Positions 41,732-49,080 of a stretch of DNA of 64,000 nucleotides are shown piece after piece. Made by a program: the position numbers and the translations under genes. Position 1 is the stretch's first letter. Every line of letters begins with the position of its first letter. The stretch comes from Mycolicibacterium sp. CBMA 226. Lineage in GTDB: Bacteria; Actinomycetota; Actinomycetes; Mycobacteriales; Mycobacteriaceae. The notes below the pieces were generated by a model that did not search any database, was not told where the DNA came from, and saw only the letters and a list, made by a program, of their open reading frames with translations. The DNA lies in assembly GCF_009729075.1 (NCBI RefSeq), contig NZ_VTGY01000019.1, positions 1-64,000 of the forward strand, read 5' to 3'.

Positions 41732-43033
41732 GTGACTCCGATGAGAGGACGACGCCGTCGAATCGCGTTGAGCGGCCGACGGATTCTTGTCGTCCCTGCG
41801 ATTGTCGCGGTGCTCTTCGCCGCTGTCATCACGTCCACTCACGATGACCGCGGTGCAGCCGTATCGGCGCTGCCGGGGGCCACGGGGCAACCGGCACCCA
41901 CTGGTCCCACCGGCGGTGGCTCCGGCGGTGGTATGGGTGGGCCACCATTCCCGCTGCAGCCGCCGGACATGCCCAGCCCCCCAGGTGGTTACAACAGCGG
42001 TGCCTACCCGGCCCCTGATCAGGGCAATGGGACATCCATCTACAACTCGGATGCTCCACAAAGTCCGGGCAGTCGGAGTGGCAACCAACAGGCCCCCAAC
42101 CACCCACAGCAGTTGCAGCCAGCCAACGGGACGCAGCCGCCTAATTACGATGCACCTATACAAACCCAGCCGGCGCCACGTGCATCAACGGCTCCACAAC
42201 AACAACAACAGCCCACCCAGCAAGCACAGCCGAGCCAGCAGGCAAGTTCGCAGCCGGAGCGGCCTGATAGCCAACAGCAGGGGTTGCAGCAGCTGCAGCG
42301 GACGTGCGAGCAGGTCGCGGGCCCGTTGGGTATCACCGATGCGGTGGCCGTTCTGCCCGCGACGGTTCCCCGCGGCGGCGGTTACGGCGGGTTCGGCCGC
42401 GACGTGAGTGGCGGCACCGCCACCTGTCCGCTGTGCCCGGCGCAGGCCGGCCCTAACCCCGCACCCACCGGGGGCAGGCAGGTCCCACCGGCGCGGGCAC
42501 CGCAGCCGCTGCGGCTGCCTGAATTCGTTGAACAGCCTGACGCCGCATCCAATCCCGAGCCCGATCCGGTGGATGAGCGGGTGTGCGATCCTGCCGATAA
42601 AACCTCGGCGTGCCGCGGCATCGTGTCGGTGTGTCTGGTCAAACCCGACAACACCGCCTCACCCGAGATCGAAGCCGAACGCCAGCTGTACATCGACCGA
42701 GGCAATATCCTGATCAACCGCAATACGGCGGTGGTGGGCCAGGATTATTTGGTGCGTCGCTCCACTAAAGGCATGGGGGCTCGGCGAGCCAACGACATCA
42801 AGAACGCGGAGGTTCCGATACCGTCAGGCAAAGCCGGGGGGCACATGCCGGACCTTGTCTGGGGAGGAGCTGTCGATGATCGCCCCGTGTTGCCGATGGA
42901 TCCGTCGTTGAACAGCTCGATCGGTGGTCAGGCGAACGCCTACCGGATCGGCTACCAAGCCACCAAGTTCGTGGCGGGCATTTGGGTGCAAACCGGCAGC
43001 GGACAGTTCATGTGTCAGGCGGCGGGAGGATGA
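41732..43033 (+). CDS. Membrane-anchored Pro/Gln-rich protein with unassigned C-terminal domain
   Basis: The GTG at 41732 is favoured because GAGGGG lies 8 nt before it; an ATG at 41696 has no ribosome site. The 433-aa protein has one membrane segment (about 18-34), a Pro/Gly- and then Gln-rich linker (about 40-190, including QQQQQPTQQAQPSQQ) and a Cys-containing C-half (CDPADKTSACRG, VSVCLVKP). The end has GGHMPDLVWGG (His371, Asp374), DPSLNSSIGGQ (Asn394) and RIGYQATKF. This last pattern recalls C-terminal domains of secreted effector proteins, but I cannot name it. Its stop overlaps the next ATG. Confidence 0.65.
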   Translation: MTPMRGRRRRIALSGRRILVVPAIVAVLFAAVITSTHDDRGAAVSALPGATGQPAPTGPTGGGSGGGMGGPPFPLQPPDMPSPPGGYNSGAYPAPDQGNGTSIYNSDAPQSPGSRSGNQQAPNHPQQLQPANGTQPPNYDAPIQTQPAPRASTAPQQQQQPTQQAQPSQQASSQPERPDSQQQGLQQLQRTCEQVAGPLGITDAVAVLPATVPRGGGYGGFGRDVSGGTATCPLCPAQAGPNPAPTGGRQVPPARAPQPLRLPEFVEQPDAASNPEPDPVDERVCDPADKTSACRGIVSVCLVKPDNTASPEIEAERQLYIDRGNILINRNTAVVGQDYLVRRSTKGMGARRANDIKNAEVPIPSGKAGGHMPDLVWGGAVDDRPVLPMDPSLNSSIGGQANAYRIGYQATKFVAGIWVQTGSGQFMCQAAGG

Positions 43034-43557
43034 CCCACACGATGCCCAGATTGCCGCGTTTGCAGGGCCGTGCCCGCACCATCACTATCGTCGCAACTGT
43101 TATTGCGCTGGCCGCGATCGCTATTGGAGGGTTTTACCACATGCCCACACCACAGACCGGTCGCGACAAGCTGCAAGCTGAACTGCGGGCGGTTGCTGAG
43201 CAGTATGTGGATGCCGCGAACCATGCTGACGGAACTCGGCTGGCGGATCTGACGATGGGCGCGGCCTACGACGACCTGACCTTCGACCAACGCTCGCTGT
43301 CACGCGATCATCAAGTCGCACCATACATCTGGACTATTCGAAGCAACCAGTTGACGGACGGCGACGCCAAACTCAAACGCTTCGATCTCTTGACGCACAG
43401 TGACGATTTCGCTGTTGTCCACGTGACAACAGATTTTGAGCGATTTCCACCCCACGCATTTCTTCCTGAGGGCAGCGTGATGTTCGTATTTCAGAAGATC
43501 AACGGGCGGTGGCGGATTTCGGCAACCCCGCGCTACTACCGCAACTGGGACAGTTAA
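43030..43557 (+). CDS. Membrane-anchored NTF2-like protein (VirB8/TcpC- or Mce-associated-like), copy 1
   Basis: The ATGA start at 43030 gives 175 aa: a basic N-terminus, one membrane helix (about 17-37, ITIVATVIALAAIAIGGFY), and an NTF2-like domain with a DADG-type helix (EQYVDAANHADGTRLADL), TFDQRSLSRDHQVAPYIW and a final KINGRWRISATPRYY strand. This topology matches VirB8/TcpC-type or Mce-associated proteins. The next gene encodes a paralogue. It belongs to the exported-protein run and probably makes protein contacts at the periplasmic face. Confidence 0.72.
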   Translation: MTHTMPRLPRLQGRARTITIVATVIALAAIAIGGFYHMPTPQTGRDKLQAELRAVAEQYVDAANHADGTRLADLTMGAAYDDLTFDQRSLSRDHQVAPYIWTIRSNQLTDGDAKLKRFDLLTHSDDFAVVHVTTDFERFPPHAFLPEGSVMFVFQKINGRWRISATPRYYRNWDS

Positions 43558-43988
43558 TGATTACCGGCGAAGGACCGGTGTTGGTGCGCGATGGTGGGAT
43601 CGCCGCCAGGTTGCGGTCGGTGATGGCCCGGTATCTAGAGGCGATGAACCAGGGCAACCGGCGGCGGCTGTCGTTGGCGACACTGGGCGCGGCGTACTTC
43701 GATAACGATTTCGATGAGCGGTCGGTATCGCCGTTTCACCAGGTGGCCCCGTTCATCTGGACCCGGCGCGGTTGGCAGGTTCAGGCCGGCGACACGGTGT
43801 TGGCTGAATTGCGGGTGCTGGCCTACAGCGACGATATCGCCGCCGCCCACGTCACCGTCGAATTCGAGCGTCCACCAACGCATTTACTGCTACCGGACGG
43901 CAATGTCCTGGTCATCTTTCAGCGCGTCAACACCCGCTGGAAGATCAGCGCGATCACCCGCTACACCACCGAACCGGAGCACCCATGA
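43557..43988 (+). CDS. NTF2-like protein, copy 2
   Basis: The start ATG shares one base with the previous stop (TAATG). The 143-aa protein is paralogous to the preceding product: AAYFDNDFDERSVSPFHQVAPFIW against AAYDDLTFDQRSLSRDHQVAPYIW (aligned segment), and similar endings (RVNTRWKISAITRY). It lacks the membrane helix, so it may be soluble on the cytoplasmic side or form a pair with copy 1. Its stop overlaps the ATG of the lipoprotein gene, and the gene pair presumably arose by local duplication. Confidence 0.72.
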   Translation: MITGEGPVLVRDGGIAARLRSVMARYLEAMNQGNRRRLSLATLGAAYFDNDFDERSVSPFHQVAPFIWTRRGWQVQAGDTVLAELRVLAYSDDIAAAHVTVEFERPPTHLLLPDGNVLVIFQRVNTRWKISAITRYTTEPEHP

Positions 43989-44581
43989 CCCGCCCGCAAC
44001 CCACCGCCGCCAGCCACAAGACCCTGACCGCCATCGCTGTCGGGGCGATAGCGATGTGTGCCGGGTGCACGAGCACCCAGGCCGCCCCGGCAGCAGGACC
44101 CCGCGCGCCGGCGCCCGCCCCGGCGATGGACCTGTCCCGCATCGCCGGTGAATACCCCACACCGCCCACCTTGACCGATGCCGGCCAGACCGATGCCCCG
44201 GTCGGCGGGTGCGTGAGCCCGGGCGGCACCCCAACCCAAGCCACCCTGCACCTGGCTGGCTGCACGTCACCACAAGCCACCTACCGGGTAGTCCAGCGGG
44301 TGATCACCCCGGATCAATGTGTCCCCGACCGGGACCGCCCGTTCTACTTCAACGACGGCCACACCGAGTGGACCGCATGCATGGACATCAACTGGGACCC
44401 CACTTACTGCATCAACCTCGACGCCGTCGTCACCAAGGTCGCCTGCGACGATCCGAACGCGCACAACAAAATCAAAGCCACCCAACTGCTCCTGGACACC
44501 ACCGCCGTCGACGGCTGCACCGCCAGCGGCTACGCCCACCCCACCCGTCGATACACCATCTGCACGGACACGCAGAAGTAG
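43985..44581 (+). CDS. LppU-like lipoprotein
   Basis: This 198-aa protein has a lipoprotein signal (TAIAVGAIAMCAGC; acylated Cys probably in the MCAGC segment) and an Ala/Pro linker. Its C-domain has paired cysteines, including GGCVSPGG, LAGCTSPQATYRVV, PDQC, WTACMDINWDP and YTIC. That order (C...GC-x-S-x-x-ATYRVV...C...CxDINW) resembles the mycobacterial LppU family. It would sit in the cell envelope facing outward. ATGA coupling with the NTF2-like pair makes a functional association likely. Confidence 0.75.
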   Translation: MTRPQPTAASHKTLTAIAVGAIAMCAGCTSTQAAPAAGPRAPAPAPAMDLSRIAGEYPTPPTLTDAGQTDAPVGGCVSPGGTPTQATLHLAGCTSPQATYRVVQRVITPDQCVPDRDRPFYFNDGHTEWTACMDINWDPTYCINLDAVVTKVACDDPNAHNKIKATQLLLDTTAVDGCTASGYAHPTRRYTICTDTQK

Positions 44582-44584
44582 TCG

Positions 44585-45157
44585 GTGCCCGGTCCGCGGC
44601 AGGCGGGACAGTCGCTGGCTGCGAGTTCCCGCGCCGGTATGCGGACCGGGCCGTGCATTGGATGGCGCGATCAGAAGTTCATCATTGGGTACCCGCCGAA
44701 TACACAGCTGGCGCCGCCGGCTACGAATTTGCCGCCAGAATTCCAAACCTTCTACACGTCACTGCGTGACGGAATTGGATACCATCTCCAAGTGCCGATG
44801 GGCATCACGCGCAGCCGTGAACTGATCGACTGGAAGTCATGGAGTGCACAAGACGGTACCGACGTTCGATTTCAGACCGCCACGCCGGAGCGATTGCCCA
44901 ACACCCAAACGCTCTTCATTGTCTACGACGAAAACACCTCGGCCTACATCTTCGTGGACATTGACCCGGCGGACACCGACATCTGGGCAACCGATTCCGG
45001 CAATATATCTCCTACACCAGAAGGCACAATTCGGTGTGGGAAATCATCGACGACTGGATGCAGCTTCGTCATAGTCCGTAGGCGCGCGCCAAGACAGTCC
45101 TCACATCCATGCCATTTGCGAAGCAGCCAACTACTACCCAATCGGTGGCAGATGTGA
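44585..45157 (+). CDS. Hypothetical protein, probably frameshifted near 45000
   Basis: A 190-codon frame opens with GTG four bases after the lipoprotein stop. It reads like a real protein up to about 44998 (GWRDQKFIIGYPPNTQLAPP, ELIDWKSWSAQDGTD, LFIVYDENTSAYIFVDIDP), and then becomes low-quality (CGKSSTTGCSFVIVRRRAP). From the same point another frame is protein-like (FRQYISYTRRHNSVWEII, DDWMQLRHSP) and stops at 45081. A one-base indel near 45000 would join them into a protein of about 165 aa. It may be a sequencing error, a mutation or a recoding site. No domain is recognised. Confidence 0.45.
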   Translation: MPGPRQAGQSLAASSRAGMRTGPCIGWRDQKFIIGYPPNTQLAPPATNLPPEFQTFYTSLRDGIGYHLQVPMGITRSRELIDWKSWSAQDGTDVRFQTATPERLPNTQTLFIVYDENTSAYIFVDIDPADTDIWATDSGNISPTPEGTIRCGKSSTTGCSFVIVRRRAPRQSSHPCHLRSSQLLPNRWQM

Positions 45158-45486
45158 ACCAGCAAGACATAGAAACCGTCATAACGAACTACTTTTCCGC
45201 ATACAACAATGCGGACGTCGACGGTATGTCGATGGTGTCTTTTGGCTATGTGTTAGCGGGGATTCAAGACAAAGGAGAGGCTTACCACGAGAATATTGTC
45301 GAGAACCTAGCCAAGAAAGGTAAGATCACTATCTTAGGGTACAGTGAGTTTTCATCTCAAAAAGATGTTCGCGCCAGCATTGTGGTCTCCACGCGCCGCG
45401 ACAAGGTTCCCGCCAATGTTGAATTTCGATTCAACATGGTCAAGCTAAAAAATGACTGGCGTGTCAATCAGATTGAACAGCTTTAG
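45109..45486 (+). CDS. Small NTF2-like protein, atypical base composition
   Basis: This 125-aa product (start uncertain; GTG or ATG codons inside are alternatives) has DIETVITNYFSAYNNADVDG at the N-terminus and VKLKNDWRVNQIEQL at the end, the helix and last strand of an NTF2-like fold. It is visibly AT-rich, with many A/T-ending codons and Asn/Lys residues, unlike its GC-rich neighbours. The open frame overlaps the tail of the previous one. It could be an imported or rapidly evolving partner (immunity-like) gene. That role is speculation. Confidence 0.55.
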   Translation: MPFAKQPTTTQSVADVNQQDIETVITNYFSAYNNADVDGMSMVSFGYVLAGIQDKGEAYHENIVENLAKKGKITILGYSEFSSQKDVRASIVVSTRRDKVPANVEFRFNMVKLKNDWRVNQIEQL

Positions 45487-45568
45487 TCCGATCTCCCTCA
45501 AATTCGTATTCTTGGCGCCAACCTGCGTGCCGCGAGACGGCGCCGTGCGCTCGGTGACGCCTGGCGTG

Positions 45569-46177
45569 TCACACTCCGTTGATCACCCCGTGCGTCACGA
45601 TCGCCGCCGTCTCGTCGACCCACAACTCGTCGAGTTCGCTCTCGGGATGCAGCAGCATCCGCAACATCGTTGCGCCACCGATGATTTCGATAAGCCGTTC
45701 GGGCTTGACATCAGCTTGGACTTCGCCGCGCTCGATGCCGTGCTCCAGCCGGACCCGCACCACGTCGAACAGCCCGTGGAAGCGTGCGACGACCCTTGCG
45801 TTGAGTTCCTCGTCGGCACTCATGTCGGCCATCAGCCCCGGTAGCGCTGCCCGCACCGCCGGGCTGGTGAACACGTCGCGAGCCGCGGCGATCATTGCGC
45901 GAATATCACCGACGATGTCCCCTTCCGGGGTGTCGAGCGCGGACGGCGTCGTCGGGAACGCCGCTTCGTGCACCAACTCTGCCTTGCTCGACCAGCGGCG
46001 GTACAGCGCCGTCTTCGTCGTTCCCGCACGCTCGGCGATCGCCGCCATCGTCAGATTGGCGTAGCCGACTTCGGGCAGCAATTCGGCCGCAGCGGTCAGC
46101 ACCGCCGCGTCGATCCGCGGGTCGCGGGGCCGCCCCGCGCCAGAGGGCTTGTCAAGCGGTTGCAGGTCTGATTTCAT
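45569..46177 (-). CDS. TetR-family transcriptional regulator
   Basis: This 202-aa TetR protein has the HTH AERAGTTKTALYRRW in residues 46-63 and a C-terminal helical domain. The ATG at 46177 is preferred over 46189, because a strong palindrome (46179-46197) lies exactly between them and would otherwise be inside the gene. It is divergent from the phosphotransferase gene at 46222 and is probably its repressor. The C-domain (RLEHGIERGEVQADVKPERLIEIIGG) is of the common type that binds hydrophobic ligands. Confidence 0.9.
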   Translation of the reverse strand: MKSDLQPLDKPSGAGRPRDPRIDAAVLTAAAELLPEVGYANLTMAAIAERAGTTKTALYRRWSSKAELVHEAAFPTTPSALDTPEGDIVGDIRAMIAAARDVFTSPAVRAALPGLMADMSADEELNARVVARFHGLFDVVRVRLEHGIERGEVQADVKPERLIEIIGGATMLRMLLHPESELDELWVDETAAIVTHGVINGV

Positions 46178-46178
46178 A

Positions 46179-46197
46179 ACGCTACGCATCGTATCGT
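46179..46197. promoter_or_regulatory. Palindromic TetR operator
   Basis: ACGCTACG-CAT-CGTATCGT at 46179-46197 is a 19-bp palindrome with one mismatched pair and a 3-nt centre. It lies directly before the TetR start and 25 bases before the GTG of the divergent phosphotransferase, so it can shut both promoters. Confidence 0.7.
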
Positions 46198-46221
46198 AAT
46201 TACCTCGGGAAGGAAGGTTCA

Positions 46222-47379
46222 GTGCCGAACCAACCGGCGGAAGGCTCCGTCACGGTCGAAACGAACGTCGACCATATTCAGCGCTCCAGCCGCGACGTGA
46301 CAACAGTTCCGGACATCCTGTCACAGTGGCTGTCCACCGTCATGGAAGGTGGCATCAAGCCCGACATCACCGTCGAGAGCGGTGTTGATTCCAACGGAAT
46401 GTCCTCCGAGACAATCATTCTCACGGGCCGCTGGACCGAGGACGGCACGCCGGTGGAGCAGAAGTGGGTCGCGCGGGTCGCACCGACCACCGAAGACGTT
46501 CCCGTCTTCTCCTCCTACCGCCTGGACCACCAGTTCGACGTCATGCGCCTGGCCGCCGAACTCACCGACGTCCCGGTCCCGCGTGTCCGCTGGCTCGAGA
46601 ACACCGGCGAGGTCCTCGGTTCACCGTTCTTCCTGATGGATTGCGTCGACGGCGTGGTTCCGCCGGACGTGATGCCGTACACCTTCGGCGGCAACTGGTT
46701 CGCCGACGCCACCCCGGAGCAGCAGCGCACTCTGCAGGACAGCACCGTCGAGGCCATCGCCAAGCTGCACTCGATCCCCGATGCCGCCAAGACTTTCGGT
46801 TTCCTCCAGGAGATCGATCCGCCCGGCGACACCGCGCTGCGCCGCCACTTCGGCTGGCTGAAGGACTGGTACCAGTATGCGGCGTCGGGCCTCGGCCGCT
46901 CACCATTGGTCGAGCGCGCCCTCGTCTGGCTGGAGGAGAACTTTCCTGAAGACGTCGCGGCGTCGGAATCCGTTCTGGTGTGGGGTGATTCGCGCATCGG
47001 CAACGTGATGTACAAGGACTTCCGGCCGTCCGCGGTCCTCGACTGGGAGATGGCAACTGTCGGCCCGCGTGAATTCGACGTCTCGTGGATCATCTTCGCG
47101 CACAAGGTGTTCCAGGAACTCTGCGGCCTCGCCGAACTACCCGGCCTGCCAGACGTGCTGCGCGAAGAGGACGTGCGTGCCACCTACAAGAACCTCACCG
47201 GGGTCGAGGTCGGCGACCTGCACTGGTTCTACATCTACTCCGCCGTGGTCTGGTGTTGTGTATTCATGCGCACCGGCGCCCGTCGCGTGCACTTCGGCGA
47301 GATGGAACAGCCCGACGACATCGAGTCGCTCTTCTACCACAAGTCTCTGCTGGAGAAGCTCCTGGAAGGAACCGCCTAA
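46222..47379 (+). CDS. Aminoglycoside/choline-type phosphotransferase family protein
   Basis: This 385-aa kinase-fold protein starts at a GTG behind GGGAAGGAAGG. The catalytic loop reads VWGDSRIGNVMY (Asp and Asn conserved, with Trp in place of the usual His) and the metal-binding motif is LDWEMA. In mycobacteria this class often sits with fatty-acid or steroid genes, and substrates are mostly unknown; antibiotic modification is not implied. It is followed without gap by the 380-aa protein at 47380, so the two form an operon under the TetR operator. Confidence 0.85.
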   Translation: MPNQPAEGSVTVETNVDHIQRSSRDVTTVPDILSQWLSTVMEGGIKPDITVESGVDSNGMSSETIILTGRWTEDGTPVEQKWVARVAPTTEDVPVFSSYRLDHQFDVMRLAAELTDVPVPRVRWLENTGEVLGSPFFLMDCVDGVVPPDVMPYTFGGNWFADATPEQQRTLQDSTVEAIAKLHSIPDAAKTFGFLQEIDPPGDTALRRHFGWLKDWYQYAASGLGRSPLVERALVWLEENFPEDVAASESVLVWGDSRIGNVMYKDFRPSAVLDWEMATVGPREFDVSWIIFAHKVFQELCGLAELPGLPDVLREEDVRATYKNLTGVEVGDLHWFYIYSAVVWCCVFMRTGARRVHFGEMEQPDDIESLFYHKSLLEKLLEGTA

Positions 47380-48522
47380 ATGCTCGGCCCCATGGACGAA
47401 TATCCGATCCACCAGGTCCCCCAGCCCATCGCGTGGCCCGGGTCCAGCGACCGGAATTTCTACGACCGCTGCTACTTCAACGCGCACGACCGCACCGGCG
47501 ACGTCTTCGTCATCACGGGCATGGGCTACTACCCCAATCTCGGCGTCAAGGACGCCTACTTCCTTGTCGCCCGCCGCGATGGCGGCAAATTCGGCGGGGG
47601 TGGTGACACGCAAACAGCAATCCACCTGTCCGACGCCATCGACCAGGACCGGCTGAACCAGCACGTCGTGGGCTACCGCATCGAGGTCACCGAACCGCTG
47701 CACAAAGTGCGCATCGTTCTCGACGAGACCGAAGGCATCGCGGCGGACTTGACGTGGACCGGACTGTTCGACGTCGTGCAGGAGCAGCCGCACCTCATGC
47801 GCCAGGGCAACAGGGTGACGCTGAACGCCCAGCGCTTCGCTCAATTGGGTTCCTGGAGTGGCTCTCTCGCCATCGACGGCGAGGAGATAAAGGTCAGCCC
47901 GGATACCTGGATCGGTTCGCGCGACCGCTCCTGGGGCATCCGTCCGGTCGGTGAGGCCGAGCCGGCCGGCCGCCCGGCCGATCCGCCGTTCGAGGGCATG
48001 TGGTGGCTGTATGTGCCGATCGCGTTCGAGGAGTTCTCGCTCGTGATGATCATCCAGGAGGCCCCCGACGGCTTCCGGTCGCTCAACGACTGCAGCCGCG
48101 TCTGGAAGGACGGACGCGTCGAGCAGCTCGGCTGGCCGCGCGTGAAGATCCACTACGTCTCCGGTACCCGCATCCCCACCGGGGCCACCATCGAGGCGAC
48201 GGCGCCGGACGGCACACCGGTCCGCTTCGATGTGGAATCCAAGCTGCCCGTGCCGATCCACGTGGGCGGCGGCTACGGCGGTGACGCCGACTGGTTGCAC
48301 GGCATGTGGAAGGGCGAGAAGTTCACCGAACGCCTCACCTATGACATGACCGACCCCGGGATCATCGCCCGCTCCGGCTTCGGCGTCATCGACCACGTCG
48401 GTCGGGCGGTGTGCCACGAGGGCGACAAACCACCAGCCGAAGGCTGGGGTCTGTTCGAGCACGGCGCGCTGGGCCGGCACGATCCGTCGGGCTTCCCAGA
48501 CTGGCTGACCATGGCCCCCTAG
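47380..48522 (+). CDS. Conserved hypothetical protein (380 aa), partner of the phosphotransferase
   Basis: The ATG follows the phosphotransferase stop directly, with an internal Met at residue 5 as alternative. The protein has two beta-rich halves (ITGMGYYPNLGVKDAYF, WIGSRDRSWGIRPVG, YVPIAFEEFSLVMIIQE), a pattern seen in lipocalin-like or hydroxyneurosporene-synthase-like DUF proteins that pair with phosphotransferases in mycobacteria. It lacks a signal peptide. Hydrophobic ligand binding or conversion is a guess. A hairpin terminator follows at 48548. Confidence 0.75.
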   Translation: MLGPMDEYPIHQVPQPIAWPGSSDRNFYDRCYFNAHDRTGDVFVITGMGYYPNLGVKDAYFLVARRDGGKFGGGGDTQTAIHLSDAIDQDRLNQHVVGYRIEVTEPLHKVRIVLDETEGIAADLTWTGLFDVVQEQPHLMRQGNRVTLNAQRFAQLGSWSGSLAIDGEEIKVSPDTWIGSRDRSWGIRPVGEAEPAGRPADPPFEGMWWLYVPIAFEEFSLVMIIQEAPDGFRSLNDCSRVWKDGRVEQLGWPRVKIHYVSGTRIPTGATIEATAPDGTPVRFDVESKLPVPIHVGGGYGGDADWLHGMWKGEKFTERLTYDMTDPGIIARSGFGVIDHVGRAVCHEGDKPPAEGWGLFEHGALGRHDPSGFPDWLTMAP

Positions 48523-48547
48523 TTTTGCTCTTTCCGAGCAAACAGGA

Positions 48548-48579
48548 ATGTCCCCGATACAACGGCGTATCGGGGACAT
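48548..48579. terminator. Hairpin terminator
   Basis: ATGTCCCCGATAC (48548-48560) and its complement (48567-48579) form a 13-bp stem with a 6-nt loop, followed by TTGCC. It lies 26 bases after the stop of the 47380 gene. Confidence 0.82.
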
Positions 48580-48594
48580 TTGCCTTCAGTGACG

Positions 48595-48685
48595 CTAGCT
48601 GGCCCACCACAGTGACGCCGCGAGGATCACCTCGACGAGGCCGTAGAACCAGTTGGGGTAGAACGACGTTCGACGCCACTGACAC
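48595..48685 (-). pseudogene. Small membrane-peptide gene, possibly frameshifted
   Basis: GGAGG (48695-48691) and a 5-nt spacer precede a GTG at 48685 (VSVASNV). One base further on, the neighbouring frame continues with FYPNWFYGLVEVILAASLWW and AS before a TAG at 48597-48595, with codons almost all ending in G or C. The two parts join only with a one-base shift. The result would be a single-span peptide of about 29 aa. A decayed gene, a sequence error or recoding are all open. The rest of 48580-48756 shows nothing else. Confidence 0.35.
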
Positions 48686-48756
48686 CCTTACCTCCAGACG
48701 ACGACGGGGAGGCAACCAGCATGGCTCACCCGAGTCTCACCGTCAGGCGAAACGAT

Positions 48757-48939
48757 TCAGAGTCGCCACATTTCGCGTTCGGTGGCGGCCTGCTCGAAAG
48801 CCTTATGACGAAAAGTCTCCGGCTGACGCACTTTCGTCGCCAGATGCATCCGGGTCACAAACGCGGTGGTGACATCCGACCACCAGTGCATCGCAGCCGC
48901 GGCGGGGTGGAAGCCAACAGGCGCAGAGTTGATCGCCAT
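48757..48939 (-). CDS. Small hypothetical protein (60 aa)
   Basis: The ATG at 48939 has AAGGGA at 7 nt. The 60-aa peptide (MAINSAPVGFHPAAAAMHWW, then SDVTTAFVTRMHLATKVRQP and ETFRHKAFEQAATEREMWRL) looks like a helical soluble protein with His, Trp and Met residues, and no known domain. The opposite strand frames here are shadows. It stands alone between the terminator at 48548 and the thiolase-like gene. The 140 bases from 48940 to 49080 contain nothing recognisable. Confidence 0.55.
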   Translation of the reverse strand: MAINSAPVGFHPAAAAMHWWSDVTTAFVTRMHLATKVRQPETFRHKAFEQAATEREMWRL

Positions 48940-49080
48940 CGCGGTATCCCTTCACGAACTCCGACAATGCTATTGAGATCGCACATCCTCGGCGACGGGC
49001 AACGTCGGCACTAGTGCTCACGTTCAGCGACGGAGGTCGCGGATATATTCCCGCCGCGGTGTCGGAGTTCGCCGTCCTCC

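Noticed and set aside
40847..42163. Long - strand frame opposite the PLA2-like and Pro/Gln-rich genes
   Set aside because: It is antisense to two signal- or anchor-bearing genes with good ribosome sites, and its Gly/Arg/Val-rich sequence has no domain.
48721..49014. + strand frame of 97 codons (MAHPSLTVRR...)
   Set aside because: It is His/Arg-rich with no ribosome site and lies opposite the better-supported 60-aa gene at 48757-48939.
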